This document shows positions 28,509 through 38,279 of a DNA stretch of 64,000 nt, piece after piece; position 1 is the first letter of the stretch; the number at the start of each line of letters is the position of its first letter. Both the position numbers and the translations under genes were made by a program. The DNA lies in NCBI RefSeq assembly GCF_013394855.1, contig NZ_JABMLK010000002.1, positions 992,001 to 1,056,000 of the forward strand, in the 5' to 3' direction. The DNA is from Limnobaculum xujianqingii (lineage in GTDB: Bacteria > Pseudomonadota > Gammaproteobacteria > Enterobacterales > Enterobacteriaceae). The notes below the pieces were generated by a model. The model worked only from the letters and a program-made list of their open reading frames with translations, did no database searches and was not told where the DNA came from.

Positions 28509-31157
28509 TTATCTAAAATGTCGGAATCCACCAACCCGTCCCTGAAACCCATGAGACAGGTTGCCTCGATCGAACTGGTGCATATTCTCCATGCGGTTTC
28601 CTCCACCCTGGAATTGCCCGCTACCTAAACGACTGCCGTCAAAGTTTTGATTACTATTCTGACGTGTCTGAATACGATTTTGTCGGTTTTGTTGGATGTT
28701 ACTCCGGTTAATATCAGCAGAAGAGGAGTAACTGCGATCTTCTGTACGTTGATTAGCTCGGGTACGGGCCAATTGGTCGCGATCTACCCCGGCATTTGAT
28801 GGCGGTGTGACTTGTTTAAGCTGACCATTAGACTGAACCTGCTGCCAACCCTGACCCTTATCATAGCGATAAACATGACCATCTTTACCTGCGTAGAAGC
28901 CATTATCAGTATTGACGTGTCCACCATGAGTAATTTGACCCGTGCTGGCATCATAATGCACATAGCCCGAACCATGAGCATTACCGGCAATCCCCTGACT
29001 GTTAAACGCGCGAGCGGAAGTCGCTCCCTGATCGGTACGGGTGGCCACATGAGCATTGTCAGTTACGCGGCCTGTACGCGTATTGACGCTGGTTCTATTG
29101 TTGGCGCCAATGGCATTTCCGGTATCCGGGTTGGCGATAGCTGCGCCATGAGAGGCAACAGCTCTGCCAGTTTGTGGGTTATAACGCACGTTGCCAGCAA
29201 CCCCTGATTTAATTCCGGTGTAATCATTGATATTGCGGGCAGCGTAACCATAGCCATGAGTGCCAGTAGCCTGATTGTAAAAACTGCCTCTGACGCCAGT
29301 GCCATAGTTTCCGGTCCACGGATTGGACCAGTCGGTACGAACGCCTTGTGCAACAGTATTTCCCCAACGGCCATATACATTACTGATGGCAACAGAAGGG
29401 CCGTCATACCATGGCGTAGGGCCATCCCAGTCATACCATGGTCCCCATGATGGACCATACCAGGCGGATGCCCATGCCCACCCGGCAATAAAGCCAACGG
29501 ACCAGCCAACGTAGGGGTCATAACCAAAAGCAGCATTATAACCATAGGTGGCAGGGCAGCCGTACCAAACGTTACCAACCCAGGCATTGCAGGGATAACC
29601 AGTTCCATAAACCACCACGTTATTACTGACTACAGTACCGTAATAACCAGGGGTATAACCAACATACACTATGCTGGTTGTGTGACCATATACATGAACA
29701 TAGGTGACATAGTGAATGGGTGATGAGGCAGGGATGGTATAAATTATCGCCGGAACCGACAGCGCTACAGACCAAGGTCCGGTAGATGAAGTAGCCGTAA
29801 ACCAAATACCGTTTTGTACTGCATAAAACAGATTAGGGCTCACTTCAATCACTGGAAGGGCGCTATTGGCGGCGTAGTGAAGGGTGGTGCCATCAATTGA
29901 TTTAAACTGTGCTTTACCACCGTCATAGCTCACATTAAGTTTTGCCTGCTGAATATTAACGCTGGCGGTTTGTGGTATTGAATTAGCGATAAGTGATTCT
30001 TTTGCTTCAGGGGTTCCCGGTATTGACGCCAGTACCGCACTTTTTGGACTCAGCGACGGTATTTTAGCGAAATCCGCCGGTAATTTTTCGCCCGGAACAT
30101 AGGTCCAGGGGCCTTTAGTGGAATCAGACGTAAACCAACGACCAGACAGTAAAACATACCAGGCATTATTGGTTGCTGAGTCAACAAACACATCGCCGCT
30201 GGTATTGGTTACATACATCAAGGCAGTATTTTCAATCGGGGCAAATTGAGGATCGCCATCAACCGTAATTAATTCTGTTGGTGTGGTTGCGGTATAAATA
30301 GTGGGGTATTTCCCTTCCGCTAACGATTTTTTCATTACATCGCCAAGTTTATCCATTACATCTACTGCCTTAGCTTTAACCGCTTCTTGCATCACTTGCT
30401 GAAATCCATCGGGAATGGTGGTCAGCGGTTGCCAGTTGCCATCCAGTTTAGCGGCAGACATCCAATGATTAGCAAAATAGATATACCAGCGGCTATCTTT
30501 TTCCAGCAGCAATGAGCGGGTATTTATCACCCGGCTGATACTTTCAATGGAAGTTGGTTTGGTAACTGGTTCACCGTCAACCAGCACTAACAGTGCAGGG
30601 GTGAGCGAGAAAATAATCTGTGGTGGTTTATTATCTACTGCAATACCGACCTGTTGATTCTCTGCCTGATTAATCGCCAGCGAAGCTTCGATCTGATCCA
30701 GATTAACCATCAGGTTTTTCTGTGGTAGCGCCTTTTTTACTAACGCCAGATAGTCATTTTGTTTATCCGGGGCGGTTGGAAAATTGGCTTTATCAATGCT
30801 GATATCGTGCAGTTGCGCCGTTCGGGCTGCCGTATTGGTATCAATCAGCGCTGAAAACCAGACTACGCCATAGTCTAACTGTGCTCTTTTTTTACCATTT
30901 TTATCCGTAACAGAACCCTTATTAACCGAGATTGCCAGACGGCCTTTCAAGGTATTACCTTCCAGACTATCCAGTTGTGGCTGGTAGAAAATGACGGGTA
31001 TCTTGTCGATGGTATAGTTGTGTGGCCAGGGCGCCGTTTGTGCGCTGGTGTTTAGGTCGGGTGCTGGTGCTGTTTTTGCGGCCTGAACCGGAATCGCGAC
31101 AGCAAGAGACAGACTAAGTAGTAAAGTAGTTAATCGGTAAGAACGAGAGAGAAACAT
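28509..31157 (-). CDS. Large secreted Trp/Tyr/Gly-rich protein with three W-Y repeats, function unknown
   Basis: 882 residues with a Sec signal peptide (1-26, VQA before AKTAP). Three degenerate repeats: WYIYFANHWMSAAKLDGNW (224-242), WYVLLSGRWFTSDSTKGPW (333-351) and FYAVQNGIWFTATSSTGPW (444-462), the last two followed by IP..SP-like linkers. Residues about 480-600 are extremely rich in Tyr, Trp and Gly, with one Cys pair (CNAW, YGCP). Residues 600-770 hold G-rich motifs such as YNPQTGRAVASHGAA, VNTRTGRVTDNAHV, YDASTGQITHGGHV. The tail 800-882 is Arg/Asn/Gln-rich and disordered. Similar proteins carry loose carbohydrate-binding annotations, but no catalytic motif is visible. Likely exported to the periplasm or surface. 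Monocistronic. Confidence 0.8.
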   Translation of the reverse strand: MFLSRSYRLTTLLLSLSLAVAIPVQAAKTAPAPDLNTSAQTAPWPHNYTIDKIPVIFYQPQLDSLEGNTLKGRLAISVNKGSVTDKNGKKRAQLDYGVVWFSALIDTNTAARTAQLHDISIDKANFPTAPDKQNDYLALVKKALPQKNLMVNLDQIEASLAINQAENQQVGIAVDNKPPQIIFSLTPALLVLVDGEPVTKPTSIESISRVINTRSLLLEKDSRWYIYFANHWMSAAKLDGNWQPLTTIPDGFQQVMQEAVKAKAVDVMDKLGDVMKKSLAEGKYPTIYTATTPTELITVDGDPQFAPIENTALMYVTNTSGDVFVDSATNNAWYVLLSGRWFTSDSTKGPWTYVPGEKLPADFAKIPSLSPKSAVLASIPGTPEAKESLIANSIPQTASVNIQQAKLNVSYDGGKAQFKSIDGTTLHYAANSALPVIEVSPNLFYAVQNGIWFTATSSTGPWSVALSVPAIIYTIPASSPIHYVTYVHVYGHTTSIVYVGYTPGYYGTVVSNNVVVYGTGYPCNAWVGNVWYGCPATYGYNAAFGYDPYVGWSVGFIAGWAWASAWYGPSWGPWYDWDGPTPWYDGPSVAISNVYGRWGNTVAQGVRTDWSNPWTGNYGTGVRGSFYNQATGTHGYGYAARNINDYTGIKSGVAGNVRYNPQTGRAVASHGAAIANPDTGNAIGANNRTSVNTRTGRVTDNAHVATRTDQGATSARAFNSQGIAGNAHGSGYVHYDASTGQITHGGHVNTDNGFYAGKDGHVYRYDKGQGWQQVQSNGQLKQVTPPSNAGVDRDQLARTRANQRTEDRSYSSSADINRSNIQQNRQNRIQTRQNSNQNFDGSRLGSGQFQGGGNRMENMHQFDRGNLSHGFQGRVGGFRHFR

Positions 31158-31364
31158 AATTGTGCCTCATTGAAAAGCCAAAAGCGTTGTAGTTAACTGC
31201 GTGATTCATAATCGTATTTAACATATAGCGTACAAAGATGCTTTACTAGTTTCTTATGGTTATTTTTACCTTATTAATTATTTAAGCTTTAGGCATAAAG
31301 TGACCTTGGGCCAACGGCTTGTTATACTTAAACTTCGTCGTCAGCACAGGTCGTTAATTTTATT

Positions 31365-31637
31365 ATGCAACATCAATCAAAAGATCCTCTCCACGGCATA
31401 ACCCTCGAACGTCTGCTGACGATTCTGGTGGATAAATTCGGTTGGGAAGCATTGGCTCGTGAAGTCAATATCAACTGTTTTAAAAACGATCCCAGTATTA
31501 AATCTAGTCTGAAATTCTTACGCCGTACCCCATGGGCACGTAAACAGGTGGAAGATCTGTATATTCATCACCAGTTGAGTAATCAGGTAACTAAAGGGGA
31601 TGAGGTGGAAAGTCCTTGGGGGAAGTGGGAGAAGTAG
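31365..31637 (+). CDS. VF530 family protein (DUF2132)
   Basis: 90 residues, family-typical length: [57 protein letters not shown] is the conserved helical core. A Vibrio fischeri homologue (VF530) has a solved structure and was described as DNA-binding. No signal peptide or membrane segment. No obvious ribosome site; the ATG at 31365 is the only plausible start. Function unknown. Confidence 0.85.
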   Translation: MQHQSKDPLHGITLERLLTILVDKFGWEALAREVNINCFKNDPSIKSSLKFLRRTPWARKQVEDLYIHHQLSNQVTKGDEVESPWGKWEK

Positions 31638-31885
31638 TAAGTTTTTTGCTACTGTCTACAAAACCAACAACTCTTCCTGATTGGCAATTAATCGATCCTG
31701 CGACGACACTAATCCCTCAATAAGCTAAACATCTGATTCACCTGTCGTTTAACCTGCTAATCCATATGGTTTTCAGGGTGATATAACAATTTACTGTTAT
31801 ACTTATTTAATTCACCTGACAGGAATGTCTACGTCGGTGTATCAGGATTGATAGCAGACAATTAAGTCTAAAAGGGAGAATCAAC

Positions 31886-32359
31886 ATGAAATCAGCATTT
31901 ATCAAAACACTGGGCGTCGCTTGCATTGTATTAAGCATGGCAGGGTGCGCATCGAATATCTCTTCAAGTTCATACAATGATAAGCAAGTAGGGCAGGCCA
32001 GTCGCACTTATGCGGGAGTAATTGTCAGTTCAAGAGTGGTTGATGTAGAAGGTAACAGCAGTATTGGCGGGCTGGTTGGTTCAGCGGCCGGTGGTGTGGC
32101 TGGCTCTGCTATTGGCGGCGGTTTCCGGGCTAATGCGCTGGGAGCGATCGGCGGTGCTTTACTGGGGGGAATGCTGGGTTCATCTCTGGAAAGCAGTGCT
32201 TCTAAGCAACAGGCAATTGAGTATGTAATTCAAACCGAAAGCAACGGCATGATTACCGTAGCTCAGGGCATGGATCAACCGTTGTCTAACGGTCAAAAAG
32301 TACTGGTCATTGAAGGTAAACCAACTCGCGTTGTGGCAGATACCCGTACTCAGAAATAA
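31886..32359 (+). CDS. SlyB/Pcp-like glycine-zipper outer-membrane lipoprotein
   Basis: 157 residues, lipobox SMAGC near residue 21 (MKSAFIKTLGVACIVLSMAGCASN). A glycine-zipper region (about 55-105: GGLVGSAAGGVAGSAIGGGFRANALGAIGGALLGGMLGSS) is followed by a C-terminal beta domain (IEYVIQTESNGMITVAQG). It matches the 17 kDa surface antigen/SlyB layout, and its length is close to E. coli SlyB (155), but the sequence is divergent, so it may be a paralogue rather than slyB itself. Start preceded by AAGGGAGAATCAAC. Confidence 0.8.
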   Translation: MKSAFIKTLGVACIVLSMAGCASNISSSSYNDKQVGQASRTYAGVIVSSRVVDVEGNSSIGGLVGSAAGGVAGSAIGGGFRANALGAIGGALLGGMLGSSLESSASKQQAIEYVIQTESNGMITVAQGMDQPLSNGQKVLVIEGKPTRVVADTRTQK

Positions 32360-32373
32360 TCGAATAATTGAAA

Positions 32374-32412
32374 TAAAAAAGTGCGAGAGATGAATAATCC
32401 TCGCGCTTTTTT
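32374..32412. terminator. Bidirectional terminator between the SlyB-like gene and ybhK
   Basis: AAAAAAGTGCGAG pairs with CTCGCGCTTTTTT (one G-T wobble) around a 12-base loop; T-runs on both strands. Confidence 0.75.
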
Positions 32413-32420
32413 ATGTTGTG

Positions 32421-33332
32421 TTATCTGCCGAATTTTTGCAGTGCCGCTTCCAGCGCTTTATGTAGCATTTCACGATCGTGACGGTATGGGATATCTTCCG
32501 CTTCCAGAGGCTGTTGAACAATGACCTTATCGGTAATGCCTTCCGGGCTGGTGTGCGGACCAATAATTATACCGTCAATTTTTCGTCCACCGATGGCTTG
32601 CTCGATGATATCCATTTTATCTTTCAGGCGAAGTGCCGCAGCGGCCGGGCTTAGTTCTTTAGCCAGATTGCCAATATAAATAATCTTAGCTTTACTACGA
32701 TGCAGCGCCTGAGCGATTTCAGTGAGTAACAATGGCGGCAGTAGACTGGTCATAAAGCTTCCGGGGCCGATTAAAATCAGTTCTGCTTCATCAATGGCTT
32801 CGATGGCTTCGCGGGTTGCCGGAACATGAGGTTCCAATAACAGTTGTTCTGGCATCTGTTTCAGACTGTCGACATTCACTTCGCCGTAAACCACATTACC
32901 TTCCACATCGACGGCAGCCAGATCTACAGGATGCTCCGACATGGGGATCAGATAGGCTCGTACTTTTAACAAATTACGAATCAGATTTATGGCTTCTAAA
33001 GGGCGAACGCTAAGGTTATCCAGCGCCTTAAGCATCAGATTACCCAGATTATGTCCTGCAAGCTCACCGTTGCCGCTAAAGCGGTATTCAAACATGGTGG
33101 AGGCTACGCTGGGTTCAGTAATGAGCTGATTAAGGCAGCTACGAGTATCGCCCCAGGCAATTCCGCCTTCTGATTTGCGGATGCGTCCTGTTGAGCCACC
33201 GTTATCGGTAGTGGTCACAATGCCGGTAAGACGAGAGCCTAAAGGAGAGAGTGCCGACATTACCCGGCCTAAACCATGTCCTCCGCCAAGCGCCACCACA
33301 TGTTCCAGATCGCTTAAGGTGCGATTACGCAT
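32421..33332 (-). CDS. ybhK: YvcK/CofD-like protein YbhK (gluconeogenesis factor family)
   Basis: 303 residues from ATG 33332 ([28 protein letters not shown]), agreeing with E. coli; 19 upstream residues are rejected. The nucleotide-binding motif GGGHGLG and [20 protein letters not shown] and [14 protein letters not shown] are typical. B. subtilis YvcK binds UDP-sugars and supports growth on gluconeogenic carbon; the enterobacterial role is unclear. It is divergent from moaA, the usual gene order. Confidence 0.92.
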   Translation of the reverse strand: MRNRTLSDLEHVVALGGGHGLGRVMSALSPLGSRLTGIVTTTDNGGSTGRIRKSEGGIAWGDTRSCLNQLITEPSVASTMFEYRFSGNGELAGHNLGNLMLKALDNLSVRPLEAINLIRNLLKVRAYLIPMSEHPVDLAAVDVEGNVVYGEVNVDSLKQMPEQLLLEPHVPATREAIEAIDEAELILIGPGSFMTSLLPPLLLTEIAQALHRSKAKIIYIGNLAKELSPAAAALRLKDKMDIIEQAIGGRKIDGIIIGPHTSPEGITDKVIVQQPLEAEDIPYRHDREMLHKALEAALQKFGR

Positions 33333-33429
33333 AACATTCCTTTTTGTGAAGCTTATTTTTGCGGCATAAGTTAACCGATTTTGAAACAAAAGGCGAAATC
33401 TGCGTGATTTTGCATGACATGGGTCAACA

Positions 33430-33443
33430 TTGACCTATATCAA
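33430..33443 (+). promoter_or_regulatory. Probable FNR site upstream of moaA
   Basis: TTGACCTATATCAA differs from the FNR consensus TTGAT-N4-ATCAA at one base. E. coli moa is induced anaerobically, which fits. Confidence 0.6.
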
Positions 33444-33496
33444 GCTGCATCATTGGGTTTTTCAGTAAGGTGCTTGCAAATAAATTGAAGAATAAA

Positions 33497-33520
33497 CGTT
33501 GTATAAATAATTACATAACG
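33497..33520 (+). promoter_or_regulatory. ModE site upstream of moaA
   Basis: 24 bp with ends CGTTGTATA and TACATAACG. Same span and end sequences as the E. coli ModE boxes and as the site at 21187 in front of modA. ModE-molybdate activates moaA in E. coli. Confidence 0.75.
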
Positions 33521-33625
33521 ATTTATAATTCTGGCAGTAAGTGAAATTACGCATTAGTATCTATATATTGCTCTGTTAATCACTCAGTTGTTAGTCATCA
33601 ACCGATTTAGAGCATACAATGAAAT

Positions 33626-33741
33626 GAAACTCTGAGCTGCTTCGACCTAAGTCAGTCAATGATATGGTGCTGCAGCCGTGGCTTAACGTCACCAGGGTGT
33701 ATGGTAGAAATGCCTGCGCCTCCCGATATTGGAAAGGTGTT
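33626..33741 (+). ncRNA. Molybdenum cofactor (Moco) riboswitch
   Basis: The leader immediately before moaA matches the E. coli Moco RNA motif in sequence blocks and order: ACTCTGAGCTGC, GATATGGTGCTGCAGCCGTG, the CACCAGGG joint, GAAATGCCTGCGCCTCCCG and TTGGAAAGGTG, which also supplies the ribosome site. In E. coli this RNA lowers moaABCDE expression when cofactor is abundant. Confidence 0.88.
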
Positions 33742-33743
33742 TT

Positions 33744-34727
33744 ATGGTATCGCAATTGACCGATGCTTTTGATCGCAAATTTTATTATTTGCGCTTATCT
33801 ATTACCGATGTTTGCAACTTTCGTTGCAACTACTGTTTGCCTGATGGTTATAAACCAAATTCAAACAAGCGGTTCCTTACTCTTGACGAAATTAAACGCG
33901 TTGGCCGTGGCTTTGCTGAACTCGGAACGGAGAAAGTCCGTCTGACCGGTGGCGAACCTACATTACGCCGCGATTTCGTTGATATCGTTGCAGCAATCCG
34001 TGAAAATTCGGCTATTAAAACACTGGCGGTAACCACCAACGGTTATCGGATGGCAAGAGATATTCAGAGCTGGAAAGATGCGGGTTTAACCTCGGTGAAC
34101 GTCAGCGTCGATAGTCTGGATGCGCGTCAGTTTCACGCTATTACCGGTCAGGACAAGTTCCGTCAGGTGATGGAAGGTATCGATGCCGGTTTTGCTGCCG
34201 GATTCAAAAAAATCAAAGTAAATACTGTGTTGATGCGTGATGTGAACGATCGCAGCCTGGCTACTTTCCTCGACTGGATTAAGCATCGTCCAATTCAACT
34301 ACGTTTTATTGAACTAATGGAAACCGGAGAAGGAACTGACTTGTTCCGTAAACATCATGTTTCCGGTGAAGTGATCCGTCAGCAACTGCTGGAAAGAGGC
34401 TGGCAACAAGCTATCCGCAGCCGTAGCGATGGTCCGGCACAAGTATTTAACCATCCTGATTATCAGGGCGAAATCGGCCTGATCATGCCTTATGAAAAAG
34501 ATTTCTGTCTGAGCTGTAACCGCCTGCGGGTTTCTGCGGTAGGTAATTTACACCTTTGCCTGTTTGGTGAGCACGGTATTTCACTGCGCGACCTGCTGGA
34601 AGAGGATAATCAGCTCGAAGCGTTAAAAGATCGCATTCAGGAAAAACTTCAAACTAAAAAGCAGACACACTTCCTGCATCAGGGTAATAGCGGCATTACG
34701 CAAAACCTGTCATTTATTGGCGGTTGA
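33744..34727 (+). CDS. moaA: GTP 3',8-cyclase MoaA
   Basis: 327 residues from ATG 33744 ([24 protein letters not shown]); the frame from 33729 would begin within the riboswitch. Radical-SAM cluster [17 protein letters not shown], and a second C-terminal cluster [18 protein letters not shown], ending in the conserved GG. It starts molybdopterin synthesis from GTP. First gene of moaABCDE. Confidence 0.97.
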   Translation: MVSQLTDAFDRKFYYLRLSITDVCNFRCNYCLPDGYKPNSNKRFLTLDEIKRVGRGFAELGTEKVRLTGGEPTLRRDFVDIVAAIRENSAIKTLAVTTNGYRMARDIQSWKDAGLTSVNVSVDSLDARQFHAITGQDKFRQVMEGIDAGFAAGFKKIKVNTVLMRDVNDRSLATFLDWIKHRPIQLRFIELMETGEGTDLFRKHHVSGEVIRQQLLERGWQQAIRSRSDGPAQVFNHPDYQGEIGLIMPYEKDFCLSCNRLRVSAVGNLHLCLFGEHGISLRDLLEEDNQLEALKDRIQEKLQTKKQTHFLHQGNSGITQNLSFIGG

Positions 34728-34777
34728 TAACTCGCAAAATCGGGTTATCAACAGACATTATGATTTAAGGAGCCTAC

Positions 34778-35299
34778 ATGGGACATGCAGCCAGCGAATT
34801 TATTCCAGTATCCATTGCGGTATTAACCGTTTCTGATTCCCGTGGGGAAGCAGAGGATACTTCTGGTCATTATCTGGTGGAAGCGGCCAAACAGGTCGGC
34901 CATCAGATGGTTGATAAACGTATTATTAAAGACAATATCTATCAAATTCGAGCAGTAATTTCTGGCTGGATAGCCGATGAATCTGTGCAGGCGGTAGTGA
35001 TTACCGGCGGCACCGGTTTTACCACCAGAGATAATACTCCGGAAGCTATTCTACCGCTGTTTGATCGCGAAGTTGAAGGCTTTGGTGAGCTGTTTCGAAT
35101 GATGTCTTATGAAGACATTGGGACTTCGACTATTCAGTCCCGCGCGTTGGCCGGTATTGCTAATCAAACTATTATTTTTGCAGTTCCTGGTTCAACTAAT
35201 GCCTGCAAAATGGCATGGGAACGCATCATTGTCGAACAGTTGGATGCCTGCCATCGACCGTGTAACTTTTTACCTCACTTGAGCAAAAAACAGAGATAA
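34778..35299 (+). CDS. moaB: Molybdenum cofactor biosynthesis protein B
   Basis: 173 residues (E. coli 170). MogA/MoaB fold with [45 protein letters not shown] [31 protein letters not shown] and [14 protein letters not shown]. It binds molybdopterin, but its function in E. coli overlaps with MogA. AAGGAGCCTAC precedes the ATG; 50 bp after moaA. Confidence 0.95.
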   Translation: MGHAASEFIPVSIAVLTVSDSRGEAEDTSGHYLVEAAKQVGHQMVDKRIIKDNIYQIRAVISGWIADESVQAVVITGGTGFTTRDNTPEAILPLFDREVEGFGELFRMMSYEDIGTSTIQSRALAGIANQTIIFAVPGSTNACKMAWERIIVEQLDACHRPCNFLPHLSKKQR

Positions 35300-35307
35300 G
35301 TCACGAC

Positions 35308-35817
35308 ATGTCACAATTAACCCATATTAATGCTTCTGGTGAAGCGCACATGGTGGATGTTTCCGCAAAAAGTGAAACGGTCAGAGAGGCCCGAGCTGAA
35401 GCATTTGTTGAGATGAAAGCAGAAACTCTGGCAATGATTATGCAGGGTAGCCATCACAAGGGTGACGTATTTGCCACCGCGCGTATCGCTGGTATTCAGG
35501 CTGCAAAAAGAACCTGGGAGTTAATCCCGCTTTGTCATCCACTGTTACTCAGTAAAGTGGAGGTTTCTCTTGAAGCACTGCCGGAAAGTAATCGGGTACG
35601 CATTGAGTCATGTTGTCGCTTAACAGGGAAAACCGGGGTTGAGATGGAAGCATTAACCGCCGCCTCGGTAGCCGCTCTGACGATTTACGATATGTGTAAA
35701 GCAGTCCAGAAAGATATGGTTATTGGCCCGGTAAGACTGTTGGCGAAAAGCGGCGGCAAGTCCGGTGACTTTTTGGCTGAAGGTGGGGCAGTAACAAAGG
35801 AAGATAAAACATCATGA
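35308..35817 (+). CDS. moaC: Cyclic pyranopterin monophosphate synthase
   Basis: 169 residues (E. coli 161). With MoaA it forms cyclic pyranopterin phosphate. Conserved [85 protein letters not shown] and [11 protein letters not shown]; the Lys/His catalytic residues lie in these blocks. Overlaps moaD by 4 bp. Confidence 0.96.
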   Translation: MSQLTHINASGEAHMVDVSAKSETVREARAEAFVEMKAETLAMIMQGSHHKGDVFATARIAGIQAAKRTWELIPLCHPLLLSKVEVSLEALPESNRVRIESCCRLTGKTGVEMEALTAASVAALTIYDMCKAVQKDMVIGPVRLLAKSGGKSGDFLAEGGAVTKEDKTS

Positions 35818-36059
35818 TTAAGGTGATATTTTTTGCTCAGGTCAGAGAGCTGGTGGGAATCGAACGGTTGGATCTTGCGGCGGAATACCCAACGGTAGAG
35901 GCGCTGCGTCAGGCACTGTGTACCCGTGGTAATAAATGGCCACTGGCGCTGGAGCCGGGAAAATTGCTGATGGCGGTTAATCAAACTTTAGTAACAGCCG
36001 ATCATCCAATCGTTGATGGCGATGAAGTGGCATTCTTTCCACCGGTTACCGGAGGATAA
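35814..36059 (+). CDS. moaD: Molybdopterin synthase sulfur carrier subunit
   Basis: 81 residues, ubiquitin-like fold, ending in the obligatory Gly-Gly (PPVTGG) that is thiocarboxylated by Moe[18 protein letters not shown] at the start and [26 protein letters not shown] at the end are typical. Overlaps moaC by 4 bp. Confidence 0.96.
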   Translation: MIKVIFFAQVRELVGIERLDLAAEYPTVEALRQALCTRGNKWPLALEPGKLLMAVNQTLVTADHPIVDGDEVAFFPPVTGG

Positions 36060-36063
36060 TAAA

Positions 36064-36525
36064 ATGTCAGATATTAACAGCACTCGTATTACCGTAAGTC
36101 CGGCAGCGTTTCAGGTTGGCGATGAGTACCAGTGGTTGTCCCAGTGCAACGATGATGGGGCAGTGGTGACCTTCACCGGTAAAGTACGCAATCATAATTT
36201 AGGTGACAGCGTCAGCGCGCTAACTCTTGAGCACTATCCGGGCATGACAGAAAAATCATTGGCTGAGATTATTGAACAAGCCCGCCAGCGCTGGCCTTTA
36301 CAGCGAGTTAGCCTGATTCATCGTATTGGTGAACTGTTTCCCGGCGATGAAATTGTGTTTGTCGGTGTAACCAGCGCCCACCGTAGTTCTGCTTTTGAAG
36401 CGGCAGAATTCATTATGGATTATTTGAAAACCAAAGCGCCTTTCTGGAAGCGGGAAGCGACTCAGGAAGGGGATCGCTGGGTTGAATCCCGCGATAGTGA
36501 TAAGCAGGCCGCTGAGCGCTGGTAA
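36064..36525 (+). CDS. moaE: Molybdopterin synthase catalytic subunit
   Basis: 153 residues from ATG 36064 (MSDINSTRITVSPAAF), four bases after the moaD stop; an earlier in-frame start lies in moaD. Conserved GAVVTFTGKVRNHNLGDSV, LTLEHYPGMTEKSL, IHRIGELFPGDEIVFVGVTSAHRSSAFEA and DYLKTKAPFWKRE with the catalytic Lys residues. It transfers sulfur from MoaD to the pterin. Last gene of the operon. Confidence 0.96.
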   Translation: MSDINSTRITVSPAAFQVGDEYQWLSQCNDDGAVVTFTGKVRNHNLGDSVSALTLEHYPGMTEKSLAEIIEQARQRWPLQRVSLIHRIGELFPGDEIVFVGVTSAHRSSAFEAAEFIMDYLKTKAPFWKREATQEGDRWVESRDSDKQAAERW

Positions 36526-36556
36526 TAATCAGCCATATATTTAACGCTAAAAGCGT

Positions 36557-36608
36557 GCAGGGGAGAGGTTTGAAACGCCAATGACGTTTGAGACCAAACT
36601 ATCTCCCT
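36557..36608. other. Extended hairpin between moaE and the flavodoxin-like gene
   Basis: GGAGAGGTTTG pairs with CAAACTATCTCC, and an inner stem AAACG/CGTTT encloses CCAATGA. There is no T-run, so it is not a standard terminator. It could be a 3' stability element of moa mRNA or a regulatory site. Confidence 0.45.
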
Positions 36609-36712
36609 AATTTCCATCACATTCCCCGTTAAAAATGATATAATCTCCCGGTTTTATAAGCCTGTCTGAAGTTTATGGCAGGCTTTGTTTTTTTAGTTCT
36701 GAAGAGGTTTTG

Positions 36713-37291
36713 ATGGCACGTATAGCAATGGTGTATCACAGTGGATACGGACATACGGCAAAAGTTGCCGAAGCAGTAGCAAAAGGATTAATGGAAATCA
36801 GTGGCACACAGGTTGATATATTGCCCATCGATGCAGAAGGAAATTTGCCAGAACAGGCATGGGTTATTCTTTCAGTTGCAAATGGCATCATCTTTGGCAG
36901 TCCAACCTATATGAGTGGGCCTTCCTGGCAGTTTAAGAAGTTTGCCGATGCCTCTTCTAAACCCTGGTCTGCACTATTGTGGAAAGATAAGCTGTTCGCC
37001 GGGTTTACCAACTCCGCCAGTATGAATGGTGACAAGCTCAGTACGCTGGACTATATGTTTCATCTCTCTCAGCAGCATGGCGGTATTTGGGCTGGCATGG
37101 GCATGCTGCCGTCCAACACCAAGGCGGCAACTCGTCAGGACGTTAACTATATTGCCGGTGTTTCCGGATTAATGACGGTTTCTCCGGCAGATGCTTCAGT
37201 AGAAGAGGCTCCGTTGTCTGGTGAACTGGAAACCGCTCGCCTGTTTGGTCAGCGTATTGCTCAGTTGGCGCAGCGCTGGTCGAGAGTGTAA
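36713..37291 (+). CDS. Flavodoxin-fold NAD(P)H oxidoreductase, WrbA-like
   Basis: 192 residues from the ATG at 36713 (GAAGAGG upstream); a TTG one codon earlier is the only alternative. FMN-binding loop VYHSGYGHTAKVAEAVAKG, then IIFGSPTYMSGPSWQFKKFADAS, FTNSASMNGDKLSTL and GMLPSN, in the order seen in WrbA-like flavodoxins and quinone reductases. Not E. coli WrbA itself, which lacks this spacing. The substrate is unknown; a soluble quinone or flavin reductase is likely. Confidence 0.8.
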   Translation: MARIAMVYHSGYGHTAKVAEAVAKGLMEISGTQVDILPIDAEGNLPEQAWVILSVANGIIFGSPTYMSGPSWQFKKFADASSKPWSALLWKDKLFAGFTNSASMNGDKLSTLDYMFHLSQQHGGIWAGMGMLPSNTKAATRQDVNYIAGVSGLMTVSPADASVEEAPLSGELETARLFGQRIAQLAQRWSRV

Positions 37292-37453
37292 ATCATGTTC
37301 AGATGTCTGGTTAAAGGGGGGATTTCCATCTATCTTTACCAGACATTACGAAATTATTTTTGCCATCAGGTGTCATAATATGTGATAACCTTGGGTAAAT
37401 TTAGTTGTTTTCACCCCTGTTTTTTGACTTATGAGATAAGAAGGACAAAATTA

Positions 37454-38155
37454 ATGGATCCACGTCACAACGGTACTATCGTAGAACACGCCAATACCGG
37501 TATTCAGGCGTTTATGGCTCAGGTCTACGGATGGATGACCTGCGGTCTGTTATTGACTGCATTTACTGCCTGGTTCGTTACCGGAACTGCGCTTCAGTCG
37601 TTCATTTTCTCCAGCAATATCACCTTTTTTGGTCTGATTATTGTGCAACTGGGCGTGGTATTTTTCCTGTCCGGTATGCTTAACCGTATTAGCGGCTCTT
37701 TAGCCACGACACTGTTTATGCTCTATTCGGTTCTGACCGGATTAACCTTATCCAGTATCTTTATTGCTTATACCAGTAGCTCAATTGCCAGTACTTTCTT
37801 TGTTACTGCCGGTACTTTTGGTGCCATGAGCGTATACGGATATACCACTAAGCGTGACTTAAGCAAGTTAGGCAGCATGATGATCATGGGCCTGATCGGT
37901 ATTCTTCTGGCTTCTGTGGTAAATATTTTCCTTAAGAGCCCGGCTCTGACCTGGGCTATCACTTATATCGGTGTGATTGTGTTTGTTGGCTTAACTGCTT
38001 ATGACACACAAAAACTGAAAGCGATTGGTGAGCAAGTTTCTATTGATGACAGAGAAGGTTACCGTAAGTCTTCTATTATGGGCGCTTTGACGCTGTATTT
38101 AGACTTCATCAACCTGTTCTTAATGCTGCTGCGTATTTTAGGCGACCGTCGCTAA
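37454..38155 (+). CDS. ybhL: Bax inhibitor-1/YccA family membrane protein YbhL
   Basis: 233 residues from ATG 37454 (AAGGACAAAATTA upstream, MDPRHNGTIVEHANTGIQ); 24 upstream residues are rejected by the E. coli start. Seven membrane segments, with YGYTTKRDLSKLG, TYIGVIVFVGLTAYDTQKLK and the terminal ALTLYLDFINLFLMLLRILGDRR characteristic. BI-1 relatives conduct Ca2+ or H+, and E. coli YccA modulates FtsH; YbhL's role is unknown. A strong terminator follows. Confidence 0.93.
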   Translation: MDPRHNGTIVEHANTGIQAFMAQVYGWMTCGLLLTAFTAWFVTGTALQSFIFSSNITFFGLIIVQLGVVFFLSGMLNRISGSLATTLFMLYSVLTGLTLSSIFIAYTSSSIASTFFVTAGTFGAMSVYGYTTKRDLSKLGSMMIMGLIGILLASVVNIFLKSPALTWAITYIGVIVFVGLTAYDTQKLKAIGEQVSIDDREGYRKSSIMGALTLYLDFINLFLMLLRILGDRR

Positions 38156-38177
38156 TATCATCAGTAAAATTATATTT

Positions 38178-38210
38178 AATAAGGGCGCGATTTCGCGCCC
38201 TTATTGTTTT
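38178..38210 (+). terminator. Terminator of ybhL
   Basis: AATAAGGGCGCG-ATTT-CGCGCCCTTATT followed by GTTTTT, a perfect 12-bp stem. Confidence 0.92.
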
Positions 38211-38279
38211 TAAAAAGTCGATAATCAATCGTTAATTAGCGAAATCCTGAATAGTTACACTAACTGAAGGAAGTTCTGT

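Noticed and set aside
28812..29608. Overlapping ORFs of 131 and 181 residues within the large secreted-protein gene
   Set aside because: They arise from the low-complexity, repeat-rich composition of that gene; the 882-residue frame has a signal peptide and a clean start.
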